A stretch of 64,000 nucleotides of DNA, taken from NCBI RefSeq assembly GCF_022288725.1, contig NZ_JAKNTA010000001.1, positions 865,760 through 929,759 of the forward strand. Reading direction: 5' to 3'. The DNA is from Kitasatospora sp. A2-31. Lineage in GTDB: Bacteria; Actinomycetota; Actinomycetes; Streptomycetales; Streptomycetaceae. Of this stretch, positions 16,950 through 25,835 are shown one piece after another. Under the pieces are notes generated by a model. The model made no database searches, was not told where the DNA came from, and worked only from the letters and a program-made list of their open reading frames with translations. Each line of letters opens with the position of its first letter. Within the stretch, counting starts at the first letter, position 1. The position numbers and the translations under genes were made by a program.

Positions 16950-18689
16950 GTGCCAGTGCTGATCAGATTGCTCAGGGCGTACCTGCGCCCGTACTCCCGC
17001 CCGATCACCCTGCTGGTCCTGCTCCAGCTGGTCGCGACGCTCGCCTCGCTCTACCTGCCGACCCTCAACGCCGACATCATCGACGACGGCGTCGTCAAGG
17101 GCGACACCGGCTACATCCTGCGCGTCGGCGGCGTGATGATCGGCGTCACCGTCATCCAGGCGCTCTGCTCCATCTGCGCCGTCTACTACGGCGCCCGCAC
17201 CGCGATGGCCGTCGGCCGCGACGTCCGCGCCGCCGTCTTCGACCGGGTGCAGGGCTTCTCCGCCCGCGAGGTCGGCCAGTTCGGCGCCCCCTCCCTGATC
17301 ACCCGGACCACCAACGACGTCCAGCAGGTCCAGATGCTGGTCCTGATGTCCTTCACCCTGATGGTCGCCGCCCCCATCATGTGCGTCGGCGGCGTCATCA
17401 TGGCGCTCAACCAGGACGTGCCGCTCTCCGCGCTCCTGCTCGCCGTCGTCCCCGTCCTCGGCGTCGTCGTCGTCCTGCTGGTCCGCGCGCTACGCCCCAA
17501 GTTCCGCGCCATGCAGGTACGGATCGACACCATGAACCGCGTGCTGCGCGAGCAGATCACCGGCATCCGGGTCATCCGCGCCTTCGTCAAGGACGACCAC
17601 GAGCAGCACCGCTTCGCCGGCGCCAACCACGACCTCACCGACGTCGGCCTCCAGGTCGGCCGCCTGATGGCCCTGATGTTCCCCACCGTCATGCTGGTGG
17701 TCAACATCTCCAGCGTCGCCGTGCTCTGGTTCGGCGCCCACCGCATCGACAGCGGCGGCATGGAGATCGGCGCGCTCACCGCGTTCCTCTCCTACCTGCT
17801 GCAGATCCTCATGAGCGTCATGATGGCCACCTTCATGTTCATGATGGTGCCGCGCGCCGAGGTCTGCGCCGAACGCATCCACGAAGTCCTCGACACCCGC
17901 TCCAGCGTCGTCCCGCCCGCCGCCCCCGTCACCGAGCTGCTGCGCCGCGGCAACCTGGAACTGCGCGACGTCGAATTCCGCTACCCCGGCGCCGAGGCTC
18001 CCGTGCTGCGCGGCATCGACATCACCGCCCGCCCCGGCCAGACCACCGCCGTCATCGGCTCCACCGGCAGCGGCAAGTCCACCCTGCTCGGCCTCGTCCC
18101 CCGCCTCTTCGACGCCACCTCCGGCCGCGTCCTGCTCGACGGCGTCGACGTCCGCGAACTCGCCCCCGAGGCGATCGCCGAAACCGTCGGCCTCGTCCCG
18201 CAGAAGCCCTACCTCTTCACCGGCACCGTCGCCAGCAACCTCCGCTACGGCCGGCCCGACGCCACCGACGAGGAACTCTGGCACGCCCTGGAGGTCGCGC
18301 AGGCCAAGGAGTTCGTCGAACAGCTCGCCGAAGGACTCGACGCACCCATCGCCCAGGGCGGCGGCAACGTCTCCGGCGGCCAGCGCCAGCGCCTCGCGAT
18401 CGCCCGCGCCCTGGTCCGCCGGCCCGACGTCTACCTCTTCGACGACTCCTTCTCCGCACTCGACTACGCCACCGACGCCAAGCTGCGCAAGGCCCTCGCC
18501 CGCGAGACCGCCGACGCCACCGTGCTCATCGTCGCCCAGCGCGTCTCCACCATCCGCGACGCCGACCGGATCATCGTCCTCGACGAGGGCGCCGTCGTCG
18601 GCAGCGGCACCCACCGCGAACTCATGGCCGACAACCCGACGTACCGGGAGATCGTGCTCTCCCAGCTCACCGAGCAGGAGGCGGCGTGA
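16950..18689 (+). CDS. ABC exporter half-transporter, degenerate-site subunit
   Basis: A 579-residue permease-ATPase fusion. Six transmembrane helices fill about residues 15-300 (for example PITLLVLLQLVATLASL and FTLMVAAPIMCVGGVIMAL). The nucleotide-binding domain has Walker A GSTGSGKST, Q-loop GLVPQKPYLF, signature VSGGQRQR, Walker B YLFDD, D-loop SALD and switch histidine replaced by Gln in IVAQRVST. The catalytic glutamate after Walker B is Asp, the pattern of the degenerate subunit in heterodimeric exporters such as TM287/288 or LmrCD. The start is GTG 16950 or GTG 16956 by homology; the upstream frame is not protein-like. Its stop overlaps the second subunit by 4 nt. The substrate is unknown; multidrug or lipid export is likely. 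Confidence 0.92.
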   Translation: MPVLIRLLRAYLRPYSRPITLLVLLQLVATLASLYLPTLNADIIDDGVVKGDTGYILRVGGVMIGVTVIQALCSICAVYYGARTAMAVGRDVRAAVFDRVQGFSAREVGQFGAPSLITRTTNDVQQVQMLVLMSFTLMVAAPIMCVGGVIMALNQDVPLSALLLAVVPVLGVVVVLLVRALRPKFRAMQVRIDTMNRVLREQITGIRVIRAFVKDDHEQHRFAGANHDLTDVGLQVGRLMALMFPTVMLVVNISSVAVLWFGAHRIDSGGMEIGALTAFLSYLLQILMSVMMATFMFMMVPRAEVCAERIHEVLDTRSSVVPPAAPVTELLRRGNLELRDVEFRYPGAEAPVLRGIDITARPGQTTAVIGSTGSGKSTLLGLVPRLFDATSGRVLLDGVDVRELAPEAIAETVGLVPQKPYLFTGTVASNLRYGRPDATDEELWHALEVAQAKEFVEQLAEGLDAPIAQGGGNVSGGQRQRLAIARALVRRPDVYLFDDSFSALDYATDAKLRKALARETADATVLIVAQRVSTIRDADRIIVLDEGAVVGSGTHRELMADNPTYREIVLSQLTEQEAA

Positions 18690-20698
18690 CCACCGCGGAC
18701 AAGAAGGCACCGGCCAAGCCCGCCAGCGGCCCCGGCCACCTGCCCGGCGACTCCCAGGCCGCCGCCGCCCGCCGCGGCCCGGCCGGCCCCGGCCGGTTCA
18801 TGGGCGGCCAGGGCGTCGAGAAGTCCATGGACTTCAAGGGCTCCGGCAAGCGGCTGCTCGGCCTGCTGCGCCCCGAACGCCCCCTGCTCGCCGGCGTCCT
18901 CGCACTCGGCGTGCTCAGCATCGGCTGCGCCGTCACCGGCCCCAAGGTCCTCGGCGACGCCACCGACCTGATCTTCGCCGGCGTGGTCGGCCGGCAGACC
19001 CCGCCCGGCACCACCAAGGAGCAGGTGGTCGACGGCCTGCGCGCCCAGGGCAACGGCGGCGTCGCCGACCTCCTCTCCTCCACCGACTTCACCCCAGGCC
19101 AGAGCATGGACTTCGGCGCCATCGGCACCGTCCTGCTCTGGGTGCTCGCCATCTACGTCGCCGCCGCCGTCTTCGGCGTCCTCCAGGGCCGGCTCGCCAC
19201 CAAGGCCATCCAGCGGGCCGGCTACCGGCTGCGCCAGGACGTCGAGGCCAAGCTGACCCGGCTGCCGCTCAGCTACTTCGACAAGCAGCCCCGCGGCGAG
19301 GTGCTCAGCCGCGTCACCAACGACATCGACAACATCAGCCAGTCCATGCAGCAGACCCTGGGCCAGGTGGTGAACTCGCTGCTCACCGTCGTCGGCGTGC
19401 TGGCGATGATGTTCTGGATCTCCCCGCTGCTGGCGCTCATCGCCCTGGTCTCGGTGCCGCTGTCGGTGGTCGTGGCCACCCGGGTCGGCAAGCGGGCGCA
19501 GCCGCAGTTCGTCCAGCAGTGGAAGTCCACCGGGCAGCTGAACGCCCACATCGAGGAGATGTACACCGGCCACACCCTGGTGAAGGTGTTCGGACGGCAG
19601 CAGGAGTCCGCCGCGACCTTCCGCGAGCACAACGAGGCCCTCTACCAGGCGAGCTACCGGGCCCAGTTCATCTCCGGGATCATCCAGCCCGCGATGATGC
19701 TGATCGGAAACCTCCAGTACGTGCTGATCGCCGTCGTCGGCGGCCTGCGGGTCGCCTCCGGCGCGCTGTCCATCGGCGACGTCCAGGCCTTCATCCAGTA
19801 CTCGCGGCAGTTCAGCCAGCCGCTCACCCAGGTCGCCAGCATGGCCAACCTGGTGCAGTCCGGCGTCGCCTCCGCCGAGCGCGTCTTCGAACTGCTCGAC
19901 GCGCCCGAGCAGACCCCCGAGCCGGCCATGCCGGAGCGGCCCGACGCCATCCGCGGCCGGGTCGTCTTCCAGGACGTCTCCTTCCGCTACGACCCCGAGA
20001 AGCCGCTGATCGAGGACCTCTCGCTCAAGGTCGAACCCGGGCAGACCGTCGCCATCGTCGGGCCGACCGGCGCCGGCAAGACCACCATGGTCAACCTGCT
20101 GATGCGGTTCTACGAGGTCAGCTCCGGGCGGATCACCCTCGACGGGGTGGACATCGCCGCGATGGCCCGCGAGGACCTGCGCTCCGGCATCGGCATGGTG
20201 CTCCAGGACACCTGGCTGTTCGGCGGCACCATCGCCGACAACATCGCCTACGGCGCCGACGGCGCCACCCGCGAGCAGGTGGTCGAGGCGGCCAGGGCCG
20301 CGCACGTGGACCGCTTCGTGCGCACCCTGCCGGACGGCTACGACACCGTCATCGACGACGAGGGCACCGGGGTCAGCGCCGGCGAGAAGCAGCTGATCAC
20401 CATCGCCCGGGCGTTCCTCGCCCAGCCCTCGATCCTCGTCCTCGACGAGGCGACCAGCTCCGTCGACACCCGCACCGAGGTGCTGATCCAGCGAGCCATG
20501 GCCAGGCTGCGCAGCGGCCGCACCAGCTTCGTGATCGCCCACCGGCTCTCCACCATCCGGGACGCCGACGTGATCCTGGTGATGGAGAGCGGCTCGATCG
20601 TCGAGCAGGGCACGCACGACGAGCTGATCGCGGCCGACGGCGCTTACGCGCGGCTGTACAAGGCGCAGTTCGCGGAGGCGGTGGCCGAGGTCGACTGA
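18686..20698 (+). CDS. ABC exporter half-transporter, catalytic subunit
   Basis: A 670-residue partner of the preceding gene. A Pro/Ala-rich N-terminal tail of about 50 residues precedes six transmembrane helices (about 65-360), with an unusually long first external loop containing VVGRQTPPGTTKEQ. The ATPase part shows Walker A GPTGAGKTT, Q-loop MVLQDTWLF, signature VSAGEKQL, Walker B ILVLDEATSSVD with the catalytic Glu intact, and switch histidine in FVIAHRLST. The signature deviates from LSGGQ, as often in this subunit type. GTG 18686 overlaps the upstream TGA (GTGA), so translation is coupled and the two proteins are expected in 1:1 amount. Confidence 0.93.
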   Translation: MTTADKKAPAKPASGPGHLPGDSQAAAARRGPAGPGRFMGGQGVEKSMDFKGSGKRLLGLLRPERPLLAGVLALGVLSIGCAVTGPKVLGDATDLIFAGVVGRQTPPGTTKEQVVDGLRAQGNGGVADLLSSTDFTPGQSMDFGAIGTVLLWVLAIYVAAAVFGVLQGRLATKAIQRAGYRLRQDVEAKLTRLPLSYFDKQPRGEVLSRVTNDIDNISQSMQQTLGQVVNSLLTVVGVLAMMFWISPLLALIALVSVPLSVVVATRVGKRAQPQFVQQWKSTGQLNAHIEEMYTGHTLVKVFGRQQESAATFREHNEALYQASYRAQFISGIIQPAMMLIGNLQYVLIAVVGGLRVASGALSIGDVQAFIQYSRQFSQPLTQVASMANLVQSGVASAERVFELLDAPEQTPEPAMPERPDAIRGRVVFQDVSFRYDPEKPLIEDLSLKVEPGQTVAIVGPTGAGKTTMVNLLMRFYEVSSGRITLDGVDIAAMAREDLRSGIGMVLQDTWLFGGTIADNIAYGADGATREQVVEAARAAHVDRFVRTLPDGYDTVIDDEGTGVSAGEKQLITIARAFLAQPSILVLDEATSSVDTRTEVLIQRAMARLRSGRTSFVIAHRLSTIRDADVILVMESGSIVEQGTHDELIAADGAYARLYKAQFAEAVAEVD

Positions 20699-20705
20699 CC
20701 GGGGC

Positions 20706-20795
20706 GCGACCGGGCGGGGCGGTACCGGGCGACCCGCTACCGGGCGGGGCGGTGCCGGGCGAGGCGCTACCGGGCGGGGCGGTACCGGGCGGGGC
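20706..20795. repeat. Three tandem 30-bp repeats
   Basis: Three units of 30 bp (20706-20735, 20736-20765, 20766-20795), each built on ACCGGGCGGGGCGGT followed by a CCGGGCG block, lie directly after the ABC operon stop. The units differ at a few positions. Non-coding by position. Confidence 0.85.
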
Positions 20796-20813
20796 GCGCG
20801 GCGGATGCACGCA

Positions 20814-20852
20814 GGAGCCGGAGCGGGAACCGAACACCCCCGCTCCGGCTCC
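20814..20852 (+). terminator. Hairpin terminator of the ABC exporter operon
   Basis: A perfect 14-bp stem: GGAGCCGGAGCGGG at 20814-20827 pairs with 20839-20852 across an 11-nt loop. It lies after the tandem repeats and upstream of the sigJ promoter. No U-tract. Confidence 0.65.
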
Positions 20853-20967
20853 GGCATTCCCGCCGGGGCCGGTCGGGCCGGCCCGGCTCGGGCGGGGTCG
20901 CTTCGTCCCAGCGATCGGGCTCGCCCCAGCCCGGTACCCGCTCTTCTTCCCCGGTGGCGGCGGGCGC

Positions 20968-20973
20968 TACGGT
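20968..20973 (+). promoter_or_regulatory. Putative -10 box of sigJ (leaderless)
   Basis: TACGGT is followed by 6 nt and the GTG start at 20980, with no ribosome site in between. This is the usual streptomycete leaderless arrangement. Confidence 0.5.
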
Positions 20974-20979
20974 AGGCCT

Positions 20980-21900
20980 GTGAGTGACCAGCCGTCAGCC
21001 CCCGCACCGGATCCGGACGCCTTCGAGGCGAACCGGCGCTACCTGGGCTCGGTCGCCTACCGGCTGCTCGGCTCCTTCACCGACGCCGAGGACGTCCTGC
21101 AGGAGGCCTGGCTGCGCTGGCAGTCCGCCGACCGTACGACCGTCGCCGACCCGCGGGCCTTCCTGACCACCGTGGTCACCCGGCTCTGCTACGACCAGCT
21201 GGGCTCCGCCCGGGCCCGCCGGGAGTCCTACTTCGGTGAGTGGCTGCCCGAGCCGTCCGTCTCCACCACGGCCGCCCCCGCCTCGCCCGCCGAACTGGCC
21301 GAGCTCGGCGAGTCCGTCTCGATGGCGCTGCTCGCCGTCCTGGAGCAGCTCACCCCCGCCGAGCGGGCCGCATTCGTCCTGCACGACGTGTTCGCGGTCG
21401 GCTTCGACGAGATCGCCGCCACCCTGGACCGATCCCCCGACGCCACCCGCCAGCTCGCCTCCCGGGCCCGCCGCCGGGTCAAGGAGGGCGGCCGGCGCAG
21501 CACCGCCGACCCCGCCGAGCACCGGCAGGCGGTCGAGGCCTTCGCCGCCGCCACCGCCCGGGGCGACATCCTGGGCCTGATGAACGTCCTCGACCCTGAG
21601 GTGGTCTGGCACGCGGACGGCGGCGGCATCGTCCGCGCCGCGGCCCGGCCGGTGTTCGGAGCCGACAAGGTCGCCCGTCTGGTGCTCGGGCTGGTCGCCA
21701 AGTGGCTCACTCCCGACACCCGCATCGCCTCCGCCCTGGTCAACGACCTGCCCGGACTGCTCTTCCACAGCGCCTCCACGGGCGCCGTGGAGGGCGTGGT
21801 CGGCTTCAACGTCAGCCCCGGCGGCCGGATCACCGACGCCTACGTGGTGGTCAACCCGGAGAAGCTCACCCGTGTGACGCCGATCACCGTCACATCCTGA
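20980..21900 (+). CDS. sigJ: ECF41-type RNA polymerase sigma factor (SigJ)
   Basis: A 306-residue extracytoplasmic-function sigma factor with a fused regulatory domain. Region 2 is at about 18-80 (YLGSVAYRLLGSFTDAEDVLQEAWLRW), region 4 at about 112-170 (LTPAERAAFVLHDVFAVGFDEIA). Three ECF41 hallmarks are visible: WLPEP in the linker (88-92), DGGG in the C-terminal SnoaL/NTF2-like domain (213-216) and NPEKL near the end (292-296). This group has no classical anti-sigma factor; the C-terminal domain controls activity. The frame is open far upstream, but GTG 20980 is the first sensible start. It is followed by a flavin oxidoreductase gene preceded by an ECF41-like promoter. Confidence 0.94.
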   Translation: MSDQPSAPAPDPDAFEANRRYLGSVAYRLLGSFTDAEDVLQEAWLRWQSADRTTVADPRAFLTTVVTRLCYDQLGSARARRESYFGEWLPEPSVSTTAAPASPAELAELGESVSMALLAVLEQLTPAERAAFVLHDVFAVGFDEIAATLDRSPDATRQLASRARRRVKEGGRRSTADPAEHRQAVEAFAAATARGDILGLMNVLDPEVVWHADGGGIVRAAARPVFGADKVARLVLGLVAKWLTPDTRIASALVNDLPGLLFHSASTGAVEGVVGFNVSPGGRITDAYVVVNPEKLTRVTPITVTS

Positions 21901-21914
21901 CCGGTCGCGTCGTC
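21888..21914 (+). promoter_or_regulatory. Putative ECF41-dependent promoter for the oxidoreductase gene
   Basis: CGTCACA at 21888-21894, exactly 16 nt, then CGTC at 21911-21914. The published ECF41 consensus is TGTCACA-N16-CGTC, so only the first base of the -35 element differs. The -35 element lies inside the last codons of sigJ; the oxidoreductase start is 62 nt beyond the -10 element. Confidence 0.75.
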
Positions 21915-21975
21915 CCCTTCCCGAGCAGGCGCACAGGGCGCCCCTCGCGGGCCCTTCGAAGGGGAGACGAGCACC

Positions 21976-23055
21976 ATGACCAGCAAGGCGAACGGCAAGC
22001 ACATCGTCGTACTCGGCGCGGGCTGCGCAGGCCTCCCCGCGGCCACCCGGGCCGGCAAGCACAACCGGGTGACCCTCGTCGCCCCCGAAACCCGCTTCCG
22101 GCACCGGGTCCGCCAGCACGAGACCGCGGCCGGCCACCCCGCACGCCGGCCCGCCGTCGCCGAGGTGGTGCGCGGCCGCGGCGTCCGGCACGTCCAGGCC
22201 CGGGCCACCGAGCTCGACCTCGCCGGCCGCAAGGTCCTCCTGGACACCGGCGAGACCCTCGCCTACGACACCCTGGTCTACGCCCTCGGCAGCCGCACCG
22301 CATGGCACGGCGTCCCCGGCGCCGCGGAGCACGCCTACGGTGCCGAACGGGCCACCGAGATCAGCGAGCGGCTGCGCACCGCGGACCGCCCCGGCACCGT
22401 GGCCGTGGTCGGCGGCGGCGCCACCGGCATCGAGATGGCCACCGAGATCGCCGAGGCGCACCCGGAGTGGAAGGTGCGGATCGTCACCGCCGGCCAGGTC
22501 GGCGGCTGGTTCTCGGCCCGCGGCCGGGCCCACGTCCTGGCCGTCATGGCCGGGCTCGGGGTCGAGGTGCACGAGCAGGCCACCGTCACCGCGGTCGACC
22601 CGGAGGGTCTGGACACCACCGGCGGCCGGATCCCGGGCGACATCGTGGTCTGGGCCGCCTCCATGGAGCCGCTCCCGCTGGCCGCCGAGGCCGGACTCAC
22701 CGTCAACGCCGCCGGCCGGGCAGTGGTCGACGGGTACCTGCGGTCGGTCTCGCACCCCGACGTCCACGTGATCGGCGACGCCGCCGAGGTCACCGTTCCC
22801 GGCACCGGCACCCTCCGGATGGCCTGCGCCACCGCCCTGCCGATGGGCCGCTACGTCGGCCGGCTGCTCGCCGGGCGCACCGGCAAGCCCTTCGCGTTCC
22901 GGTACACGGCGCAGTGCCTGAGCCTCGGCCGGCGGGAGGCGCTGGTGCAGCTCATCCACGGAGACGACTCGATGCGGCCGCGCGTGCTCACCGGCCGGAC
23001 GGGACGGCTCATCAAGGCCCTCATCGTGAACGCCGTGGTCTGGTCGCTGCGGTAG
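21976..23055 (+). CDS. NAD(P)/FAD-dependent oxidoreductase, ECF41 partner
   Basis: A 359-residue flavoprotein of the pyridine-nucleotide disulfide reductase fold, similar to type II NADH dehydrogenases. The FAD-binding motif VVLGAGCAGLPAA is near the N-terminus, the NAD(P) motif VAVVGGGATGIEMATEI near residue 140, and the second FAD motif HPDVHVIGDAAE near residue 260. No redox-active CxxC pair or C-terminal membrane helix is visible. GGGGAGA lies about 9 nt upstream of ATG 21976. Oxidoreductases are one of the partner classes of ECF41 sigma factors, so SigJ control is expected. The substrate is unknown. Confidence 0.9.
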   Translation: MTSKANGKHIVVLGAGCAGLPAATRAGKHNRVTLVAPETRFRHRVRQHETAAGHPARRPAVAEVVRGRGVRHVQARATELDLAGRKVLLDTGETLAYDTLVYALGSRTAWHGVPGAAEHAYGAERATEISERLRTADRPGTVAVVGGGATGIEMATEIAEAHPEWKVRIVTAGQVGGWFSARGRAHVLAVMAGLGVEVHEQATVTAVDPEGLDTTGGRIPGDIVVWAASMEPLPLAAEAGLTVNAAGRAVVDGYLRSVSHPDVHVIGDAAEVTVPGTGTLRMACATALPMGRYVGRLLAGRTGKPFAFRYTAQCLSLGRREALVQLIHGDDSMRPRVLTGRTGRLIKALIVNAVVWSLR

Positions 23056-23062
23056 CGGGCGC

Positions 23063-23112
23063 GCCTGCCTGCGGGCGCGGGCGGGCGTGGGCGGGCCTGC
23101 GGGCAGGCAGGC
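23063..23112 (+). terminator. GC-rich inverted repeat after the oxidoreductase gene
   Basis: GCCTGCCTGC at 23063-23072 is complementary to GCAGGCAGGC at 23103-23112. The intervening bases and the following 50 nt are low-complexity GGGCGTGC-like repeats. It begins 7 nt after the oxidoreductase stop, so it may serve as a terminator. Confidence 0.4.
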
Positions 23113-23197
23113 ATGCGTGCGGGCGGGGGCGTGCGGGCGGGCGGGCGTGCGGGCGGGCCTGGGGGAATGCGGCCCGCGCTCCTGCGTCACCGGAACG

Positions 23198-23234
23198 CGG
23201 GAGGGCCCGGGGCTGTCCGCCCCGGGCCCTCCCG
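23198..23234. terminator. Strong bidirectional hairpin between the oxidoreductase and lepA genes
   Basis: A perfect 16-bp stem (CGGGAGGGCCCGGGGC at 23198-23213, complement 23219-23234) with a 5-nt loop. It lies 17 nt past the lepA stop and between convergent genes, so it can end transcription from both sides. Confidence 0.8.
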
Positions 23235-23251
23235 TCCGTCGCCTGCCGACG

Positions 23252-25120
23252 CTACTTCTTGTCCTTCGGCGGCTCGGCGTCGGTGGACAGCGCGGCGATG
23301 AAGGCCTCCTGCGGGACCTCCACGCGGCCGACCATCTTCATCCGCTTCTTGCCTTCCTTCTGCTTCTCCAGCAGCTTGCGCTTACGCGAGATGTCACCGC
23401 CGTAGCACTTGGCGAGAACGTCCTTGCGGATCGCACGGACCGTCTCACGGGCGATCACCCGGGAACCGATGGCGGCCTGGATCGGCACCTCGAACTGCTG
23501 GCGCGGGATCAGCTTCTGCAGCTTCCCGGCCATCATGACGCCGTAGCTGTAGGCCTTGTCCTTGTGGACGATCGCGGAGAAGGCGTCCACCGCGTCGCCG
23601 TGCAGCAGGATGTCGACCTTGACCAGGTTGGCGCTCTGCTCGCCGATGGGCTCGTAGTCCAGCGAGGCGTAGCCGCGGGTCTTGGACTTCAGCTGGTCGA
23701 AGAAGTCGAAGACGATCTCGGCCAGCGGCAGGGTGTAGCGCAGCTCGACGCGGTCCTCGGAGAGGTAGTCCATGCCCTGCAGGTTGCCGCGGCGGGACTG
23801 GCACAGCTCCATGATCGCGCCGACGAACTCGTTCGGCGCCAGGATGGTGCCGCGCACGATCGGCTCGTGCACCTCGGCGATCTTGCCGGAGGGGAACTCG
23901 CTCGGGTTGGTGACGGTGTGCTCGGTGCCGTCCTCCATCACCACGCGGTAGATCACGTTGGGGGCGGTGGAGATCAGGTCGAGGTTGAACTCGCGCTCCA
24001 GGCGCTCCCGGATGATCTCCAGGTGGAGCAGGCCGAGGAAGCCGCAGCGGTAGCCGAAGCCGAGCGCGACGGACGTCTCCGGCTCGTAGACCAGCGCGGC
24101 GTCGTTCAGCCGCAGCTTGTCGAGGGCGTCGCGCAGCAGCGGGTAGTCCGAGCCGTCCAGCGGGTAGAGGCCGGAGAACACCATCGGGCGCGGGTCCTTG
24201 TAGCCGCCGAGCGGCTCGGTGGCGCCCTTGTTCTGCGAGGTGATCGTGTCACCGACCTTGGACTGCCGGACGTCCTTCACACCGGTGATGATGTAGCCGA
24301 CCTCGCCGACGCCGAGGCCGTCGGCGACCTTGGGCTCCGGCGAGATGACGCCGATCTCCAGCAGCTCGTGGGTCGCGCCGGTGGACATCATCGCGATCCG
24401 CTCGCGCTTGGTGAGCTGGCCGTCGACGACACGGACGTAGGTGACCACGCCGCGGTAGGCGTCGTACACCGAGTCGAAGATCATCGCGCGGGCCGGGGCG
24501 TCCTTGACGCCGACCGGGGCCGGGATGGTGTTGACGATGTGGTCCAGCAGGTCCTCGACGCCGAGGCCGGTCTTGGCGCTGACCTGGAGCACGTCGGACG
24601 GGTCGCAGCCGATGATGTGCGCGATCTCCGCGGCGTACTTCTCCGGCTGGGCGGCCGGCAGGTCGATCTTGTTGAGCACCGGGATGATCGTGAGGTCGTT
24701 CTCCAGCGCCAGGTAGAGGTTGGCGAGGGTCTGCGCCTCGATGCCCTGGGCCGCGTCGACGACCAGGATGGTGCCCTCGCACGCGGCGAGGGAGCGGGAC
24801 ACCTCGTACGTGAAGTCCACGTGGCCCGGGGTGTCGATCATGTTGAGGATGTGCGTCGTGCCGGCGTTCGGCCCGGTCTTCGGCGCCCACGGGAGGCGGA
24901 CGGCCTGCGACTTGATGGTGATACCGCGCTCGCGCTCGATGTCCATGCGGTCGAGGTACTGGGCGCGCATCTGCCGCGGGTCGACCACGCCGGTGATCTG
25001 GAGCATCCGGTCTGCGAGCGTCGACTTGCCGTGGTCGATGTGGGCGATGATGCAGAAGTTGCGGATCAGCGCCGGGTCGGTACGGCTGGGCTCTGGCACA
25101 TTGCTGGGGGTCGCGGGCAC
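23252..25120 (-). CDS. lepA: Elongation factor 4 (LepA)
   Basis: A 622-residue translational GTPase that helps ribosomes during initiation or back-translocation. The G1 motif AHIDHGKST is at residues 26-34, RGITIKS and DTPGHVDF follow, and NKIDLP is G4. The C-terminal EF4-specific domain contains [24 protein letters not shown] choose GTG 25120 because the predicted protein then matches the usual 622-residue streptomycete form ([14 protein letters not shown]). An ATG at 25168 with GGGAGG 10 nt upstream is a good alternative that would add 16 residues. It is divergent from the small monooxygenase gene; rpsT lies nearby, a common arrangement. Confidence 0.95.
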   Translation of the reverse strand: MPATPSNVPEPSRTDPALIRNFCIIAHIDHGKSTLADRMLQITGVVDPRQMRAQYLDRMDIERERGITIKSQAVRLPWAPKTGPNAGTTHILNMIDTPGHVDFTYEVSRSLAACEGTILVVDAAQGIEAQTLANLYLALENDLTIIPVLNKIDLPAAQPEKYAAEIAHIIGCDPSDVLQVSAKTGLGVEDLLDHIVNTIPAPVGVKDAPARAMIFDSVYDAYRGVVTYVRVVDGQLTKRERIAMMSTGATHELLEIGVISPEPKVADGLGVGEVGYIITGVKDVRQSKVGDTITSQNKGATEPLGGYKDPRPMVFSGLYPLDGSDYPLLRDALDKLRLNDAALVYEPETSVALGFGYRCGFLGLLHLEIIRERLEREFNLDLISTAPNVIYRVVMEDGTEHTVTNPSEFPSGKIAEVHEPIVRGTILAPNEFVGAIMELCQSRRGNLQGMDYLSEDRVELRYTLPLAEIVFDFFDQLKSKTRGYASLDYEPIGEQSANLVKVDILLHGDAVDAFSAIVHKDKAYSYGVMMAGKLQKLIPRQQFEVPIQAAIGSRVIARETVRAIRKDVLAKCYGGDISRKRKLLEKQKEGKKRMKMVGRVEVPQEAFIAALSTDAEPPKDKK

Positions 25121-25364
25121 CTTGGTCCGATTCTCCGTTGGTCCGGGGGCCGGGGGTGTCCGGGTCATCGCTGACCGGCCTCCCGGGGACCGGACAGTCG
25201 TCCGATCGAAATAGTCCCTCCCATCTTCCCACGAGCGCGGCGTGCGCCGCCGGTCAGCTCTCCGCTCCGTCCACGGACCTGCCCCGGCCGCTCCACGGGC
25301 GGCCCCTCCACTGCCGCAGCCGGACGGGCCCGCCGGCGCCTGCGCTGCGGCAGGATGGCGTCGC

Positions 25365-25670
25365 ATGATCCTGGAAAGCGCCCTGCTCGACGTCGTCCCG
25401 GGCCAGGAGGAGGCGTTCCTCGCCGCCTTCGCCGAGGCCCGGCCGCTGATCGCGGTCCAGCGCGGCTTCCGCTGCCTGGAACTGCGCCGCTGCCTGGACG
25501 CGGGGCGCGGCTCGCGGTTCCTGCTCCAGGTGGAGTGGGAGCACCTGACCGACCACACCGAGGGATTCCGACGCTCCGCCGAGTACCAGCGCTGGCGCGA
25601 GCTGCTGCACCACTACTACGCGCCGTTCCCCGAGGTGGAGCACTACGGCGAGCCGGTGCTCAGCGCCTGA
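25365..25670 (+). CDS. Antibiotic biosynthesis monooxygenase (ABM) family protein
   Basis: A 101-residue protein of the ABM dimeric alpha-beta barrel fold. Typical features are the opening [22 protein letters not shown], the phrase [19 protein letters not shown], and [23 protein letters not shown]. The family includes cofactor-free monooxygenases and heme-degrading enzymes, but many members have no known substrate. The start ATG 25365 is preceded by CAGGAT eight bases upstream, possibly a -10 box for a leaderless message. It lies between lepA and rpsT. Confidence 0.82.
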   Translation: MILESALLDVVPGQEEAFLAAFAEARPLIAVQRGFRCLELRRCLDAGRGSRFLLQVEWEHLTDHTEGFRRSAEYQRWRELLHHYYAPFPEVEHYGEPVLSA

Positions 25671-25708
25671 GCGGTCGCCCGCACGCGCGTGCGCGGTGCC
25701 CGGTCGGT

Positions 25709-25738
25709 TTGGGGCGAGCCGCGCGCCCCTGGTAGCGT
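25709..25738 (+). promoter_or_regulatory. Putative rpsT promoter
   Basis: TTGGGG at 25709-25714 and TAGCGT at 25733-25738 are separated by 18 nt, about 100 nt upstream of the rpsT start. This gives a leader long enough for S20-type translational control, which is not otherwise visible. Confidence 0.45.
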
Positions 25739-25835
25739 TGGGCGCTGCACCTGGCCTCGGCATGCCCTCTCAGCTGGTCCGACGGCCGCCCGGTGCAGCC
25801 CGTTCCAACCAAATGACACAGACTGAGGCACTTTC

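Noticed and set aside
16880..16960. Cobalamin riboswitch upstream of the ABC exporter
   Set aside because: GGTGCGAATCC matches the conserved P5/L5 piece and GAGAA precedes it, but the 3' half of the aptamer would have to lie inside the coding sequence and I cannot find its conserved boxes. A chance match is more likely.
16811..18685. Long upstream extension of the second ABC subunit
   Set aside because: It overlaps the first subunit out of frame and is Arg/Pro-rich shadow translation; the GTGA overlap at 18686 is the natural start.
23056..23170. CRISPR-like array in the GGGCGTGC repeats after the oxidoreductase gene
   Set aside because: Units are short, irregular and without spacers; simple low-complexity sequence. 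No CRISPR or cas genes were seen anywhere in the window.
25120..25558. N-terminal extension of LepA up to 25558
   Set aside because: It overlaps the divergent monooxygenase gene and is not part of LepA; starts at 25120 or 25168 fit the family.
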